Shown: positions 9,561-19,758, counted from the stretch's first letter. The stretch: DNA of 64,000 nt from Erwinia pyri (GCF_030758455.1 NZ_CP132353.1:3410001-3474000); one strand, 5' to 3'. Numbers and translations are program-made. The notes: a model not told the origin generated them from the sequence alone.

Positions 9561-9833
9561 TTAGTTTACGGCGTCTTTCAGCGCTTTACCGGCACGGAAG
9601 CCTGGTACTTTACCCGCTGGGATGGTGATCTCTTTACCGGTTTGTGGGTTGCGACCGGTACGCTCAGAGCGCTCGCGCACGGAGAACGTGCCAAAGCCAA
9701 CCAATGCCACTTCATCGCCTTCTTTCAGTGAATCTGACACCGAGCCCATAAAAGCATCAAGTACACGTCCCGCTGCTGCTTTAGAAATGTCGGCGTTTGC
9801 AGCAATTTTGTCGATCAACTGTGACTTATTCAC
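9561..9833 (-). CDS. hupB: HU-beta, nucleoid DNA-binding protein
   Basis: 90 aa, matching E. coli HupB along its length: [11 protein letters not shown] at the N-terminus, the [22 protein letters not shown] beta-arm signature and KALKDAVN at the end. HU-beta dimerises with itself or HU-alpha and bends DNA non-specifically. It lies between lon and ppiD as in E. coli, with 210 bp upstream for its promoters after the lon terminator. Confidence 0.98.
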   Translation of the reverse strand: MNKSQLIDKIAANADISKAAAGRVLDAFMGSVSDSLKEGDEVALVGFGTFSVRERSERTGRNPQTGKEITIPAGKVPGFRAGKALKDAVN

Positions 9834-9976
9834 TCAATAATCCCCTATTTTATTATTCACCTCGTAGCCGGGCTTCCCACCCGCCACGAACGCGCATCAA
9901 TTATCTGGATTCAGTCTTGTCATGCCTTACACGGCAGAGCCGTCACTGGCTTAACAGCACTCTAAATTAACGGCAC

Positions 9977-10013
9977 AAAAAAAAGCTGGCAAGTCCCAAT
10001 TCACCTGCCAGCT
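9977..10013 (-). terminator. Intrinsic terminator of lon
   Basis: Stem AGCTGGCA (9984-9991) / TGCCAGCT (10006-10013), followed on the minus strand by a run of eight T (complement of the A-run 9977-9984), 31 bp after the lon stop. Confidence 0.9.
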
Positions 10014-10043
10014 CTGGTTTTGGCGTCTTTTTGTCTTATATCA

Positions 10044-12398
10044 CTATTTTGCGGTGGCTACCTGCATCCCGTAAGGGGCATTTTGCAGCGCCAGCGTCAG
10101 CACTTCCTCGATGCGCTTCACCGGATGGATATCCAGATCGGCAATCACGTTATCTGGGATCTCTTCCAGATCGCGCTTGTTCTCATCAGGGATCAGCACC
10201 GTTTTAATGCCACCACGGTGTGCAGCCAGCAGCTTCTCTTTAAGGCCACCGATTGGCAGAACCTGACCGCGCAGGGTGATCTCACCCGTCATGGCCACAT
10301 CTGCACGCACCGGGTTGCCTGTCAGGCAGGAAACCAGGGCGGTACACATGGCGATACCCGCACTTGGGCCATCTTTCGGCGTAGCACCTTCCGGAACGTG
10401 AACGTGAATATCACGTTTTTCGTAGAAGTCACCATTGATGCCCAGCTTCTCTGCACGAGCACGCACCACGGTCAGCGCCGCCTGGATAGACTCCTGCATC
10501 ACCTCACCCAGCGAACCGGTATAAGTGAGCTTGCCTTTACCCGGCACGCAGGCGGTTTCAATGGTCAGCAGATCGCCGCCCACTTCCGTCCACGCCAGAC
10601 CTGTTACCTGCCCAACACGGTTTTCGTTATCAGCACGACCGTAGTCGTAACGCTGCACGCCGAGATAATCTTTCAGGTTATCGGCGTTAATCACGATATG
10701 CTTGACGGTTTTATCCATCAGCAGCGTTTTAACCGCTTTACGGCAGAGCTTGGAGAGCTCACGCTCAAGGCTACGCACACCCGCTTCACGCGTATAATAA
10801 CGAATGATGCTGACAATGGCGCTGTCTTCGACAGTGATTTCATTGTCTTTCAACGCGTTACGCTCAATCTGCTTGGAGAGCAGATGCTGCTTGGCAATGT
10901 TAAGCTTTTCATCTTCGGTGTAACCGGAAAGACGAATCACCTCCATACGGTCCAGCAGCGGCGCAGGGATGTTCATGGAGTTAGAGGTCGCCACGAACAT
11001 CACGTCGGAAAGATCGTAATCCACTTCCAGGTAATGGTCGTTAAAGGCGATGTTCTGTTCCGGATCCAGCACTTCCAGCAGTGCCGAAGCGGGATCGCCA
11101 CGCATGTCAGAAGACATTTTGTCAATTTCATCCAGCAGGAACAGCGGGTTTTTCACCCCTACTTTTGCCATTTTCTGGATCAATTTGCCCGGCATAGAGC
11201 CGATATAGGTCCGGCGGTGACCACGGATTTCCGCTTCATCACGCACGCCGCCCAGTGCCATACGGACATACTTACGTCCGGTCGCTTTAGCGATCGACTG
11301 TCCCAGCGAGGTTTTACCCACGCCTGGCGGTCCTACCAGACAGAGGATAGGGCCTTTGATTTTGCTTACGCGGCTCTGGACTGCCAAATATTCCAGGATG
11401 CGGTCTTTTACGCGCTCCAGACCAAAGTGGTCGGTATCCAGCGTTTCCTGCGCTTTCACCAGGTCTTTCTTGACCTTGCTACGGGCATTCCACGGAACCT
11501 GAACCATCCAGTCGATATAGCCACGCACCACGGTGGCTTCTGCCGACATCGGGGACATCATCTTCAGCTTCTGTAACTCAGCTTCAGTTTTGTCGCGTGC
11601 CTCTTTCGGCATTTTCGCTGCATCAATTTTGCGTTTCAGCGCTTCGTTTTCGTCAGGCGCATCGTCCATTTCGCCCAGCTCTTTCTGAATCGCCTTCATT
11701 TGCTCGTTCAGATAGTATTCGCGCTGGCTCTTTTCCATCTGTTTTTTGACGCGATTGCGGATACGTTTTTCCACCTGGAGCAGATCAATCTCTGACTCCA
11801 TCATCGCCATCAGATACTCCAGACGTTCGTTGACGTCTGACATCTCCAGCACAGACTGCTTGTCCGCCAGCTTCAGCGGCATGTGCGCCGCCACGGTATC
11901 AGCCAGACGCGCAGCATCTTCAATGCTGTTCAGCGAGGTCAGCACTTCAGGCGGGATCTTCTTGTTCAGCTTGATATAGCCTTCAAACTGATTGATCGCG
12001 GTCCGCACCAGCACTTCCTGCTCGCGCTCATCGATATCAGGTGAAGCCAGGTATTCCGCCTGGGCAGTGAAATGATCGCCATTGTCCGCAAGCGTCGTGA
12101 TATGCGCACGCTGCAGGCCTTCTACCAGCACTTTTACAGTACCGTCCGGCAGCTTCAGCATTTGCAGAATAGAGGCCACAGTGCCTACAGAGAAGAGATC
12201 GTTAATGCCTGGCTCATCCGTTGAAGCTTCTTTCTGAGCGACCAGCATGATTTTTTTATCATGATCCATGGCGGCTTCAAGGCAGCGAATCGATTTCTCA
12301 CGACCGACGAACAACGGAATTACCATGTGCGGATAAACCACTACGTCACGCAACGGCAACACAGGGATTTCAATGCGTTCAGAACGCTCAGGATTCAT
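10044..12398 (-). CDS. lon: Lon, ATP-dependent serine protease
   Basis: 784 aa, equal to E. coli Lon. An N-terminal substrate-binding LON domain ([22 protein letters not shown]) and a coiled-coil linker are followed by the AAA+ module with Walker [12 protein letters not shown] (about 356-366) and Walker [10 protein letters not shown], then a protease domain with the catalytic serine in PKDGPSAG (S679 by E. coli numbering) and the lysine in [16 protein letters not shown] (K722). It degrades misfolded proteins and regulators such as SulA and RcsA, the last controlling capsule in Erwinia. A heat-shock promoter lies upstream. Confidence 0.98.
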   Translation of the reverse strand: MNPERSERIEIPVLPLRDVVVYPHMVIPLFVGREKSIRCLEAAMDHDKKIMLVAQKEASTDEPGINDLFSVGTVASILQMLKLPDGTVKVLVEGLQRAHITTLADNGDHFTAQAEYLASPDIDEREQEVLVRTAINQFEGYIKLNKKIPPEVLTSLNSIEDAARLADTVAAHMPLKLADKQSVLEMSDVNERLEYLMAMMESEIDLLQVEKRIRNRVKKQMEKSQREYYLNEQMKAIQKELGEMDDAPDENEALKRKIDAAKMPKEARDKTEAELQKLKMMSPMSAEATVVRGYIDWMVQVPWNARSKVKKDLVKAQETLDTDHFGLERVKDRILEYLAVQSRVSKIKGPILCLVGPPGVGKTSLGQSIAKATGRKYVRMALGGVRDEAEIRGHRRTYIGSMPGKLIQKMAKVGVKNPLFLLDEIDKMSSDMRGDPASALLEVLDPEQNIAFNDHYLEVDYDLSDVMFVATSNSMNIPAPLLDRMEVIRLSGYTEDEKLNIAKQHLLSKQIERNALKDNEITVEDSAIVSIIRYYTREAGVRSLERELSKLCRKAVKTLLMDKTVKHIVINADNLKDYLGVQRYDYGRADNENRVGQVTGLAWTEVGGDLLTIETACVPGKGKLTYTGSLGEVMQESIQAALTVVRARAEKLGINGDFYEKRDIHVHVPEGATPKDGPSAGIAMCTALVSCLTGNPVRADVAMTGEITLRGQVLPIGGLKEKLLAAHRGGIKTVLIPDENKRDLEEIPDNVIADLDIHPVKRIEEVLTLALQNAPYGMQVATAK

Positions 12399-12480
12399 AG
12401 AGCTCTCTCTTAGTTTAATTTCCGCCAGGGTGATGGGAACCGCAACAGGCGAGTAGCAGTTTTACCCACAGGTAGTTGAG

Positions 12481-12508
12481 TATATGGGGATGAATGTAAG
12501 AGATTCAA
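12481..12508 (-). promoter_or_regulatory. Sigma-32 heat-shock promoter of lon
   Basis: On the minus strand TTGAA (12508-12504), a 14-bp spacer and CCCCATATA (12489-12481) match the sigma-32 consensus CTTGAA-N13-15-CCCCATnT. The -10 sequence is the same as I recall for the E. coli lon promoter. It lies about 80 bp upstream of the lon ATG. Confidence 0.85.
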
Positions 12509-12529
12509 TGTTATCTGCGAGAGAAAAGC

Positions 12530-12555
12530 AAAAGGGGGAATAAATTCCCCCTTTT
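12530..12555 (-). terminator. Intrinsic terminator of clpX
   Basis: AAAAGGGGG (12530-12538) pairs with CCCCCTTTT (12547-12555) across an AATAAATT centre. It ends clpX transcription just before the lon promoter. Confidence 0.9.
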
Positions 12556-12585
12556 AATGATAACTAACTGGAAAGATGTGGTTAT

Positions 12586-13860
12586 TTATTCACCAGAAGC
12601 CTGTTGCGCTTCCTGTTTTCCGTAGATCAGCATCGGTTCGGTTTGACCGTCGATCACTGAATCGTCAATCACCACTTTTTCCACATCATCCATTGAAGGA
12701 AGGTCATACATGGTATTCAGCAGCGCGCCTTCAACGATTGAACGCAGGCCACGGGCGCCGGTTTTACGCGACATCGCTTTTTTGGCAATCGCCGTCAACG
12801 CTTCGTCACGGAACTCCAGGTCTACCCCTTCCAGATTGAACAACGCCTGATATTGCTTGGTCAGGGCGTTTTTCGGCTCGCGTAAGATCTGGATCAGCGC
12901 TTCTTCACTCAGTTCGTTCAGCGTTGCCACTACCGGCAGACGGCCGATGAACTCAGGGATCAGGCCAAACTTGATCAGATCTTCTGGCTCCACCTGCTCC
13001 AGCAGCTGACCTTCGGTGGCTTTCTCCGCCTTGCCCTTCACCGTGGCACCAAAACCGATACCGGATCCGGTCTCCACGCGCTGAGAAATGACTTTATCCA
13101 GTCCGGCAAAGGCACCACCACAGATAAACAGGATCTTGGAGGTATCAACCTGCAGGAACTCTTGCTGCGGATGCTTACGTCCACCCTGCGGAGGCACAGC
13201 CGCCACGGTCCCTTCAATCAGCTTCAGCAGCGCCTGCTGAACGCCTTCACCCGACACATCGCGGGTAATGGATGGGTTATCGGACTTACGAGAAATTTTA
13301 TCAATTTCATCGATATAGACGATGCCGCGCTGCGCTTTCTGCACATCATAATCACATTTTTGCAGCAGCTTCTGAATGATGTTTTCAACATCTTCACCCA
13401 CGTAACCCGCTTCGGTCAGCGTGGTGGCATCTGCCATGGTGAACGGCACGTCCAGCAGGCGAGCCAGCGTTTCAGCCAGCAGCGTTTTACCGCTACCGGT
13501 TGGACCGATCAACAGGATGTTACTTTTGCCCAGTTCAATACCGTTGCTGGTGTCGCCATTGCGCAGGCGCTTGTAGTGGTTATAAACCGCCACGGCGAGC
13601 ACTTTTTTCGCCCTCTCCTGGCCGATAACGTAATCGTCGAGGTGATGGCGGATTTCATGCGGCGTCGGCAGTGCACTACGCTCACGATGCGGTGCGACTT
13701 CTTTAATCTCTTCGCGAATGATGTCATTGCATAAATCGACACACTCATCGCAGATATACACTGACGGGCCGGCAATCAGCTTGCGCACTTCATGCTGGCT
13801 TTTGCCGCAGAAAGAGCAGTACAGCAGCTTTCCTGAACCGTCTTTGCGCTTATCTGTCAT
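12586..13860 (-). CDS. clpX: ClpX, AAA+ unfoldase of ClpXP
   Basis: 424 aa, equal to E. coli ClpX. The N-terminal zinc-binding domain has C15, C18, C37 and C40 (YCSFCGK ... YICDECV). The AAA+ module shows Walker [16 protein letters not shown], Walker [11 protein letters not shown], the pore loop in GYVGEDVE and the IGFGA loop that docks on ClpP. It unfolds tagged substrates such as ssrA proteins and feeds them to ClpP. It lies 119 bp downstream of clpP on the same strand; a small hairpin, GCGGC / GCCGC at 13899-13914, lies in that gap. Confidence 0.98.
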   Translation of the reverse strand: MTDKRKDGSGKLLYCSFCGKSQHEVRKLIAGPSVYICDECVDLCNDIIREEIKEVAPHRERSALPTPHEIRHHLDDYVIGQERAKKVLAVAVYNHYKRLRNGDTSNGIELGKSNILLIGPTGSGKTLLAETLARLLDVPFTMADATTLTEAGYVGEDVENIIQKLLQKCDYDVQKAQRGIVYIDEIDKISRKSDNPSITRDVSGEGVQQALLKLIEGTVAAVPPQGGRKHPQQEFLQVDTSKILFICGGAFAGLDKVISQRVETGSGIGFGATVKGKAEKATEGQLLEQVEPEDLIKFGLIPEFIGRLPVVATLNELSEEALIQILREPKNALTKQYQALFNLEGVDLEFRDEALTAIAKKAMSRKTGARGLRSIVEGALLNTMYDLPSMDDVEKVVIDDSVIDGQTEPMLIYGKQEAQQASGE

Positions 13861-13979
13861 CAGTTAACCTCTTCTATTATCTTCGTCCGCACTCTGTTGC
13901 GGCGATGATGCCGCCTTGCGGCACCCTCATTCGTAGCTCAATCCCATCTTTTACTATAGACGACGGAGAGGCATCGGGC

Positions 13980-14603
13980 TTACGTGCGATGCGTCAGAAT
14001 GGAATCTACCAGCCCATACTCTACAGCTTCGCTCGCAGAGAGGAAACGATCGCGTTCCGTGTCTCTCTCTATTTCTTCAAGAGTTTTACCCGTATGTTCA
14101 GCCATCAGCTCGTTCATACGCTGCTTCACTTTAAGAATTTCACGCGCGTGGATTTCAATATCCGTCGCCTGGCCCTGATAGCCGCCCAGCGGCTGGTGGA
14201 TCATCACACGGGAGTTCGGCAGGCAGTAACGCTTACCTTTGGCGCCTGCCGTCAGCAGGAACGCGCCCATCGAGCACGCCTGGCCCATACAGATGGTGCT
14301 GACGTCTGGCTTGATGAACTTCATGGTGTCATAAATCGACATCCCTGCAGTGATCACGCCACCAGGAGAGTTGATATAGAGGTGAATATCTTTTTCCGGG
14401 TTCTCAGCTTCCAGAAACAGCATTTGGGCGACGATCAGGTTCGCCATATGATCCTCGACCTGACCGGTCAGGAAAATAATCCGCTCTTTAAGCAGGCGAG
14501 AAAAAATGTCGTAAGAACGCTCTCCGCGAGAGGTTTGTTCGACCACCATCGGCACTAAAGCCATATGAGGTGCAGTTTGTTCACGTTCGCCACTGTATGA
14601 CAT
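13980..14603 (-). CDS. clpP: ClpP, ATP-dependent protease proteolytic subunit
   Basis: 207 aa, equal to E. coli ClpP. The 14-residue propeptide ends at HM before [18 protein letters not shown]. The catalytic triad is intact: serine in [11 protein letters not shown] (S111 precursor numbering), histidine in MIHQPLGG (H136), aspartate near residue 185 in [10 protein letters not shown]. Fourteen subunits form the chamber that degrades proteins unfolded by ClpX or ClpA. Cotranscription with clpX is expected from the order and strand; a sigma-32 type promoter lies about 140 bp upstream. Confidence 0.98.
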   Translation of the reverse strand: MSYSGEREQTAPHMALVPMVVEQTSRGERSYDIFSRLLKERIIFLTGQVEDHMANLIVAQMLFLEAENPEKDIHLYINSPGGVITAGMSIYDTMKFIKPDVSTICMGQACSMGAFLLTAGAKGKRYCLPNSRVMIHQPLGGYQGQATDIEIHAREILKVKQRMNELMAEHTGKTLEEIERDTERDRFLSASEAVEYGLVDSILTHRT

Positions 14604-14740
14604 TACCGTCTCCTGGATTTTTCATTAGGCAACACTCCGTACCAATTCTACTTGAGTGCGATCCGGAACACTATGTTTCCATTACACTCCCCACTTTTTA
14701 CGGGGACAATCAAGACAGAGGGTGATACGCCATAACGTTC

Positions 14741-14770
14741 TATTTGGGGATGCTGCCCCGCTGATTCAAG
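14741..14770 (-). promoter_or_regulatory. Probable sigma-32 promoter of clpP-clpX
   Basis: On the minus strand CTTGAA (14770-14765), a 15-bp spacer and CCCCAAATA (14749-14741) fit the sigma-32 consensus. It is the only recognisable signal in the 335-bp gap between tig and clpP besides the tig terminator. Confidence 0.72.
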
Positions 14771-14883
14771 CATAACAACGTTTTAAGCAACTGCTAACCA
14801 GGAAAAGTAGCTTAGTCGATATTTTGCCGGTTTAATGAACGAATAGAGGTCAAATGGCACATCCGGGCAACGGATAAAATAAA

Positions 14884-14914
14884 AAAGCCCGCGGTCATCA
14901 CAACCGCGGGCTTT
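14884..14914 (-). terminator. Intrinsic terminator of tig
   Basis: 12-bp stem AAAGCCCGCGGT (14884-14895) / ACCGCGGGCTTT (14903-14914), followed on the minus strand by TTTTATTTTA. It lies 25 bp after the tig stop. Confidence 0.92.
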
Positions 14915-14938
14915 CAATTAGCTTTCAGATTCAGTAAA

Positions 14939-16243
14939 TCAGGCTGGTTGCGCCTGGTTCATCAGTTCCTGGAAGTTAGTGGCTTTTTCGGTCACTTTGG
15001 CTTTTTCCAGCACGGCTTCAACAGCCTGCTCTTCCAGCGCAACGTTACGCATATTGTTCATCAGCTCGTTGTTCTTGCTGTAGAACTCAACCACTTCAGA
15101 CGGATCTTCGTAAGCGGAAGCCATCTCTTCGATCAGCTCTTTTACGCGATCTTCGTCAGCTTTCAGTTCGTGGGTACGAATCACTTCGCCCAGCAGAAGG
15201 CCAACCACAACACGGCGCTTAGCCTGCTCTTCGAACAGCTCGCGAGGCAGCTCTAAAGCCTGCTTCTCGTTGCCGCCAAAGCGCTGTGCAGCCTGACGAC
15301 GCAGCACGTCGATTTCGCCGTCGATCAGTGCCGCTGGCACTTCGATGTCGTTAGCGCTGACCAGGCCGTCAATAGCCTGAGTCTTAACACGGTTACGCAC
15401 GGCGCCTTTCAGCTCGCGCTCCATGTTTTTACGCACTTCGGTACGCAGACCAGCAACCGAACCATCTTCCACGCCGAAACGCTTGATAAACTCTTCGGTG
15501 AATTCTGGCAGCTCACGCTCTTCCACTTTCTTCAGAACGATTTCAAACTTCGCTGCTTTCCCTTTCAGGTTTTCAGCGTGGTAATCGTCCGGGAAGTTAA
15601 CGTCGATAGTGAAGGTTTCGCCCGCTTTGTGGCCTACCACACCCTCTTCGAAGCCTGGGATCATACGACCCTGGCCCATAGCCAGTACGAAGTCAGTCGC
15701 TTTGCCGCCTTCGAACTCTTCACCGTCTACAGAGCCGTTGAAATCGATAGTGGCACGATCTTCTGCTTCTGCTGCGCGGTCGGTCTCTTTCCAGGTGGCC
15801 TGCTGCTTGCGCAGGGTATCCAGCATGGTGTCAACGTCGGCGTCAGTCACTTCTACAACCGGTTTTTCAACTTCGATTGCGTCCAGACCTTTCAGCTCTA
15901 CTTCCGGGTACACTTCGAACTCAACCGTAAAGGTAAAGTCTTCACCCACTTTGTATTCGCCTGGCATGTAGCTTGGCGCGCCAGCCGGATTAATTTTCTC
16001 TTTGATGATGGCGTCAACGAAGTTGCGCTGCATCAGGTCGCCCAGAACGTCCTGGCGAACAGAAGCACCGTAGCGCTGAGCTACGACAGTCATCGGCACT
16101 CTCCCTTTGCGGAAACCGTCGATACGTACCTTTTTCGATACGTTGACCAGCTCACTTTTCACCGCATTTTCAATCACGTCTTTATCAACGGTAATCGTAA
16201 CGCGACGGCCCAGGCCCTGAGTTGTTTCTACTGAAGCTTGCAT
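14939..16243 (-). CDS. tig: Trigger factor, ribosome-associated chaperone
   Basis: 434 aa (E. coli 432). The N-terminal ribosome-binding domain carries the signature GFRKGRVP around residues 44-51. It is followed by the FKBP-type peptidyl-prolyl isomerase domain (roughly 160-245, [19 protein letters not shown]) and the C-terminal chaperone domain. It binds L23 at the tunnel exit and receives nascent chains. The gene is preceded by a 322-bp gap whose leader can form alternative hairpins (see 16325-16374). Confidence 0.98.
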   Translation of the reverse strand: MQASVETTQGLGRRVTITVDKDVIENAVKSELVNVSKKVRIDGFRKGRVPMTVVAQRYGASVRQDVLGDLMQRNFVDAIIKEKINPAGAPSYMPGEYKVGEDFTFTVEFEVYPEVELKGLDAIEVEKPVVEVTDADVDTMLDTLRKQQATWKETDRAAEAEDRATIDFNGSVDGEEFEGGKATDFVLAMGQGRMIPGFEEGVVGHKAGETFTIDVNFPDDYHAENLKGKAAKFEIVLKKVEERELPEFTEEFIKRFGVEDGSVAGLRTEVRKNMERELKGAVRNRVKTQAIDGLVSANDIEVPAALIDGEIDVLRRQAAQRFGGNEKQALELPRELFEEQAKRRVVVGLLLGEVIRTHELKADEDRVKELIEEMASAYEDPSEVVEFYSKNNELMNNMRNVALEEQAVEAVLEKAKVTEKATNFQELMNQAQPA

Positions 16244-16324
16244 CTTATTACCTCAAAAAATCACGTGCTCGGTCAACTTCAGACCCTCCCTGCTCCGCAA
16301 GAAACAGGATAGAGACTAAGAACC

Positions 16325-16374
16325 GGGACGGCTTCTGATGTCAGAACCGCATTCCCTGTTACCAGAAGCGTCCC
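16325..16374 (-). other. Mutually exclusive hairpins in the tig leader
   Basis: GGGACGGCTTCTG (16325-16337) can pair with CAGAAGCGTCCC (16363-16374) with a single bulged G, while TTCTGA (16333-16338) can pair locally with TCAGAA (16341-16346). The two structures share bases and exclude each other. They lie 80-130 bp upstream of tig. Whether this stretch is transcribed with tig is unknown. Confidence 0.45.
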
Positions 16375-16527
16375 GAAGACATTCCGGAAAAATAGACGCA
16401 GCATTATAGCGGCATCGTCAGGGCTAGTCGAGGCTGCTTACCGCCGACATTCCGTCAACTTCACACCTTTTAGCGGATTAACGGCAGAAAAGTGGAAGCC
16501 CGCAACGATTTTGCCTCAGAAATGACA

Positions 16528-16547
16528 AAGCGGCCCGCAGGCCGCTT
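16528..16547 (-). terminator. Terminator of bolA
   Basis: 8-bp stem AAGCGGCC / GGCCGCTT with a CGCA loop, 18 bp after the bolA stop; on the minus strand it runs into TGTCATTTC. T-run is short. Confidence 0.78.
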
Positions 16548-16565
16548 CAGGTGAAAAATGTGCAA

Positions 16566-16880
16566 TCAGGCCAGCATTCCTGCTCCACGACAGTTTGGTG
16601 ATGAAGGAACGGTATCCTGCAATCCTTCCCACTCCTTGACGGTATAGGTATGTAATGCCAGCGCGTGAACGCTTCCAGCCAGCTCATCCGCCAGTGCACT
16701 ATAAATAGTACGATGACGCATAAGAAACCGCTGGTTGATAAAGCAATCGCTGACGATAATCACTTTAAAGTGGCTTTCTGCTCCCGCCGGGACGTTATGA
16801 CGATAGCTTTCGTCATGCACTTCCAGATGAACAGGCGCAAACGCCGTTCTTAACTTTTCTTCTATTTCTTCGCGGATCAT
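16566..16880 (-). CDS. bolA: BolA, stress-response morphology regulator
   Basis: 104 aa from the ATG at 16880 (E. coli 105). A longer in-frame reading from 16955 exists, but AGAGGAG lies 7 nt before the 16880 start and the E. coli protein begins at the same MIRE(E/R)IEEKL. The BolA fold with [13 protein letters not shown] and HALALHTY is intact. BolA acts as a transcription regulator in stationary phase and as an iron-sulfur partner of monothiol glutaredoxin. It is divergent from yajG; 298 bp between them hold their promoters, with nothing else that I recognise. Confidence 0.95.
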   Translation of the reverse strand: MIREEIEEKLRTAFAPVHLEVHDESYRHNVPAGAESHFKVIIVSDCFINQRFLMRHRTIYSALADELAGSVHALALHTYTVKEWEGLQDTVPSSPNCRGAGMLA

Positions 16881-17178
16881 ATCTGGACTCCTCTGCGATG
16901 ATGAGCTTTGCCCCATCCCCCTAAATATTAGCTGGTTTTTTATCTTTTCCGACACATTTTGATAAAAATAACCGGGACCCGATCCCCGCTACCCTGCCCT
17001 TTCCGCCAGAATAGCAGCAGGTTGATGATGCTGTGCAACAACATTTTTTGCCGGGCTGGCGTAAAAAAAGTGCAAGGCGATGAATTTACGCGCTATCAGG
17101 GCTTCCTCTTGATACAGGCGATGATATGATGACCGCAGTTTTGTCAGCATCACACCTTTTGTCATCGAGAAAATAAGC

Positions 17179-17757
17179 ATGTTAAAAAAAATAATTTTCC
17201 CTCTGCTGGCCCTGTTTGTTCTGGCTGGCTGTGCAAGCAACAGCAATACGATCACCGTTTCCCCTAAAATCCAGCTTCCGCAGCAGGATCCAAGCCTGAC
17301 AGGCATCACTGTCAGCATCAACGGCGCCGATCAGCGTAGCGATCAGGCGCTGGCTAAAGTTAACCGTGACGGACAGTTAGTTACCCTGACGCCTTCCCGC
17401 GATCTGCGCTTCCTGCTTCAGGAAGTTCTGGAGAAGCAGATGGGCGCTCGCGGTTATATGATTGGGCCGAATGGCGCAGTTGATTTACAGATCATCGTTA
17501 ATAACCTCTATGCCGACGTAACCCAGGGTAACGTGCGTTACAGCATTACCACCAAAGCGGATATCTCTATCGTCGCTACGGCTAAAAACGGCAACAAGCA
17601 GGTCAAGAACTACCGGCAGACCTACAGTGTTGAAGGCGCTTTTTCAGCCACCAACGCGAAAATCACCAACGCGGTTAACTCAACCGTTAGCGACGTGATT
17701 GCAGATATGGCTCAGGACACCAGCATCCACGAGTTTATCAAGCAAAACGCCCGTTAA
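17179..17757 (+). CDS. yajG: YajG, outer-membrane lipoprotein of unknown function
   Basis: 192 aa, equal in length to E. coli YajG and very similar to it. The signal peptide MLKKIIFPLLALFVLAGC ends in a lipobox with the modified cysteine at residue 18. The mature part, LPQQDPSLTGITVSINGADQRSDQALAKV..., is the conserved YajG domain. Function is unknown; it sits directly upstream of ampG as in E. coli and may be part of its transcription unit, although a strong hairpin separates them. Confidence 0.94.
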   Translation: MLKKIIFPLLALFVLAGCASNSNTITVSPKIQLPQQDPSLTGITVSINGADQRSDQALAKVNRDGQLVTLTPSRDLRFLLQEVLEKQMGARGYMIGPNGAVDLQIIVNNLYADVTQGNVRYSITTKADISIVATAKNGNKQVKNYRQTYSVEGAFSATNAKITNAVNSTVSDVIADMAQDTSIHEFIKQNAR

Positions 17758-17766
17758 TTGGCCTGC

Positions 17767-17796
17767 GCCCGTCGGGATCCCGACGGGCTCTGTTTT
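17767..17796 (+). terminator. Hairpin between yajG and ampG (terminator or attenuator)
   Basis: 10-bp perfect stem GCCCGTCGGG (17767-17776) / CCCGACGGGC (17779-17788), then TCTGTTTT. It begins 9 bp after the yajG stop and ends 10 bp before the ampG start, so the ampG RBS lies right behind it. Confidence 0.75.
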
Positions 17797-17805
17797 AAGG
17801 TTTGT

Positions 17806-19287
17806 ATGCCCAGCCACTACCTCCAGATCTTCACCCAACGTAATGCCGCCCTTCTTCTTATCCTTGGCTTCGCTTCCGGTTTGCCGCTGGCGCTCACCTC
17901 CGGCACGTTGCAGGCCTGGATGGCGGTTGAAAATGTTGATATCAAAACAATAGGCTTCTTCTCTCTGGTCGGACAGGCTTACGTCTTCAAATTTCTCTGG
18001 TCTCCGCTGATGGACCGCTACACCCCCTCGTTTCTGGGACGTCGTCGCGGCTGGCTGCTGATCACCCAACTTCTGCTGATTGTTGGCATCGCTTTAATGG
18101 GCTTTATGCAGCCCTCTGCAGATCTGACGCTGCTGGCGGCCCTGGCTGTGCTGGTCGCTTTCTGCTCCGCCTCGCAGGATATCGTTTTTGACGCGTGGAA
18201 AACGGATGTGCTGCCACCGGAGGAGCGAGGAAGCGGCGCGGCGGTGAGCGTACTGGGTTACCGGCTGGCCATGCTGGTTTCAGGTGGGCTGGCACTCTGG
18301 CTGGCTGACCGCTATCTGGGCTGGCAGGCGATCTGGTGGCTGATGGCGGCCATGATGGTGCCCGGAGTGATAGCCACGCTGTTAGCGAAAGAGCCCGCCG
18401 ATGTCATCAACCGGCCGCACACGCTGGAGGAGGCGGTAATCGCCCCGCTTCGCGACTTTTTCAACCGCAATAATGCGTGGCTGATCCTCTCTCTGATCGT
18501 TCTTTATAAGCTTGGTGATGCCTTTGCCGCCAGTCTGACCACGATCTTCCTGATTCGGGGAGTGGGATTTGATGCCGGCGACGTTGGTTTGGTCAATAAA
18601 ACGCTGGGGTTAATCGCTACGATCATCGGTGCCCTCTACGGCGGCGTATTAATGCAGCGCCTGAGCCTGTTCAGAGCGTTAATGCTGTTCGGTATTCTGC
18701 AAGCTATTTCCAACCTCGGCTACTGGATCCTGGCCGTGACGGATAAACATCTTTACAGCATGGCGGCAGCCGTATTTGTGGAGAATCTTTGCGGCGGTAT
18801 GGGAACCGCAGCGTTTGTGGCGCTACTGATGACGCTCTGCAATAAATCTTTCTCCGCGACTCAGTTTGCCCTGCTCTCCGCGCTCTCTGCCGTTGGCCGC
18901 GTCTATGTCGGCCCGGTAGCAGGCTGGTTTGTTGAGGGATGGGGATGGCCAACCTTTTACGCGTTCTCCGTCGTAGCGGCGTTGCCTGGGCTACTTCTGC
19001 TTGCAGGGTGCCGTAAAACGCTGGAGCATGCGCAAACGCATCAATCCTTCCTGCCACGTACCCGTTTCCAGACTGGCTACCGCTGGGCATTAGGGGCGTT
19101 AAAAACCGGGGCGGTTCTGGTCATCTCCGGGCTGCTCCTGCTCGCTTTACGCGCAACGGATGTTCTGGATGCGGGTGCACTCATTAGCGTTCTGCTTGAA
19201 TCAGGTACGCTTCTGGCGCTGTCAGGGATTGTGGCCGGAAGCCTGCTGGACTTTTTTGCCCAGCGTAACGGAGAGAGCGAAAATTAA
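17806..19287 (+). CDS. ampG: AmpG, anhydro-muropeptide permease
   Basis: 493 aa from the ATG at 17806 (E. coli AmpG 491). The start is preceded by TAAGG and matches the E. coli N-terminus (MPSHYLQIF versus MSSQYLRIF); an upstream non-ATG extension would run through the hairpin. It is a 14-helix MFS-type inner-membrane permease that imports GlcNAc-anhydroMurNAc peptides for cell-wall recycling, and so provides the inducer of AmpC beta-lactamase where ampR-ampC exists. Conserved stretches such as GFASGLPLALTSGTLQAWM and NLCGGMGTAAFVALLMTLC are intact. Confidence 0.96.
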   Translation: MPSHYLQIFTQRNAALLLILGFASGLPLALTSGTLQAWMAVENVDIKTIGFFSLVGQAYVFKFLWSPLMDRYTPSFLGRRRGWLLITQLLLIVGIALMGFMQPSADLTLLAALAVLVAFCSASQDIVFDAWKTDVLPPEERGSGAAVSVLGYRLAMLVSGGLALWLADRYLGWQAIWWLMAAMMVPGVIATLLAKEPADVINRPHTLEEAVIAPLRDFFNRNNAWLILSLIVLYKLGDAFAASLTTIFLIRGVGFDAGDVGLVNKTLGLIATIIGALYGGVLMQRLSLFRALMLFGILQAISNLGYWILAVTDKHLYSMAAAVFVENLCGGMGTAAFVALLMTLCNKSFSATQFALLSALSAVGRVYVGPVAGWFVEGWGWPTFYAFSVVAALPGLLLLAGCRKTLEHAQTHQSFLPRTRFQTGYRWALGALKTGAVLVISGLLLLALRATDVLDAGALISVLLESGTLLALSGIVAGSLLDFFAQRNGESEN

Positions 19288-19367
19288 AATTACTTTTTGT
19301 CACTCTATAAAATTATCCCGCTACGTGAGCACAAATTTTTAACAATCTCACCCGTTAGCAGAGCTGG

Positions 19368-19405
19368 AAAAACGGTGGCATCGTACGATATGCTGCCGTT
19401 TTTTT
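19368..19405 (+). terminator. Intrinsic terminator of ampG
   Basis: 14-bp stem (19368-19381 with 19390-19403, two G-U wobbles), 8-nt loop, and a seven-T run ending at 19405. It lies 81 bp after the ampG stop. The rest of 19288-19664 is AT-rich and holds no gene that I can support. Confidence 0.88.
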
Positions 19406-19664
19406 ACAATCAGCGAGGCGCACTTTTTCAGCTGTTCCATTATTTCCCTGAACGTTTTCATCTTTACATTAGAATCTCTGTCTATATTAAAAACCGGTGC
19501 GTTATTAGTATTGTTTAAAGTAAATCTCACAAATGATGCAGAGATGTTAAATATTTGAGTGACAGGTTCGCTGTTTATAGCAGAGGGCATCCCAAATGCA
19601 GGGTTATCATTGGTTTTTGTTATATTAGTAGCAAACCCTTGCTGCGATTCATAATTTGTCACCC

Positions 19665-19729
19665 CCAGCAACATCTGTGACAGTGTTTGCAAAAGGTGTC
19701 AACACGGCGCTGACACAAGATGTTGCTGG
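19665..19729. repeat. Long imperfect inverted repeat upstream of the cyo promoter
   Basis: CCAGCAACATCT (19665-19676) is perfectly repeated in inverse at 19718-19729 (AGATGTTGCTGG), and the stem can extend inwards with GTG/CAC and further weaker pairs. The right arm ends one base before the -35 hexamer of the cyo promoter. It may be a regulatory structure or the remnant of a small element. Confidence 0.65.
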
Positions 19730-19758
19730 TTTACAGTACTGAAACGTTCCCGTAAAAT
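19730..19758 (+). promoter_or_regulatory. Sigma-70 promoter of cyoABCDE
   Basis: TTTACA (19730-19735), 17-bp spacer, TAAAAT (19753-19758), about 50 bp upstream of the cyoA ATG. Good fit to the sigma-70 consensus by spacing and hexamers. Confidence 0.72.

Noticed and set aside
19348..19692. 114-codon minus-strand reading frame between ampG and cyoA
   Set aside because: It begins with TTG, has no ribosome-binding site at that codon or at the first ATG, ends within the ampG terminator, and its start overlaps the long inverted repeat. It resembles no family known to me. AT-rich non-coding DNA is more likely.
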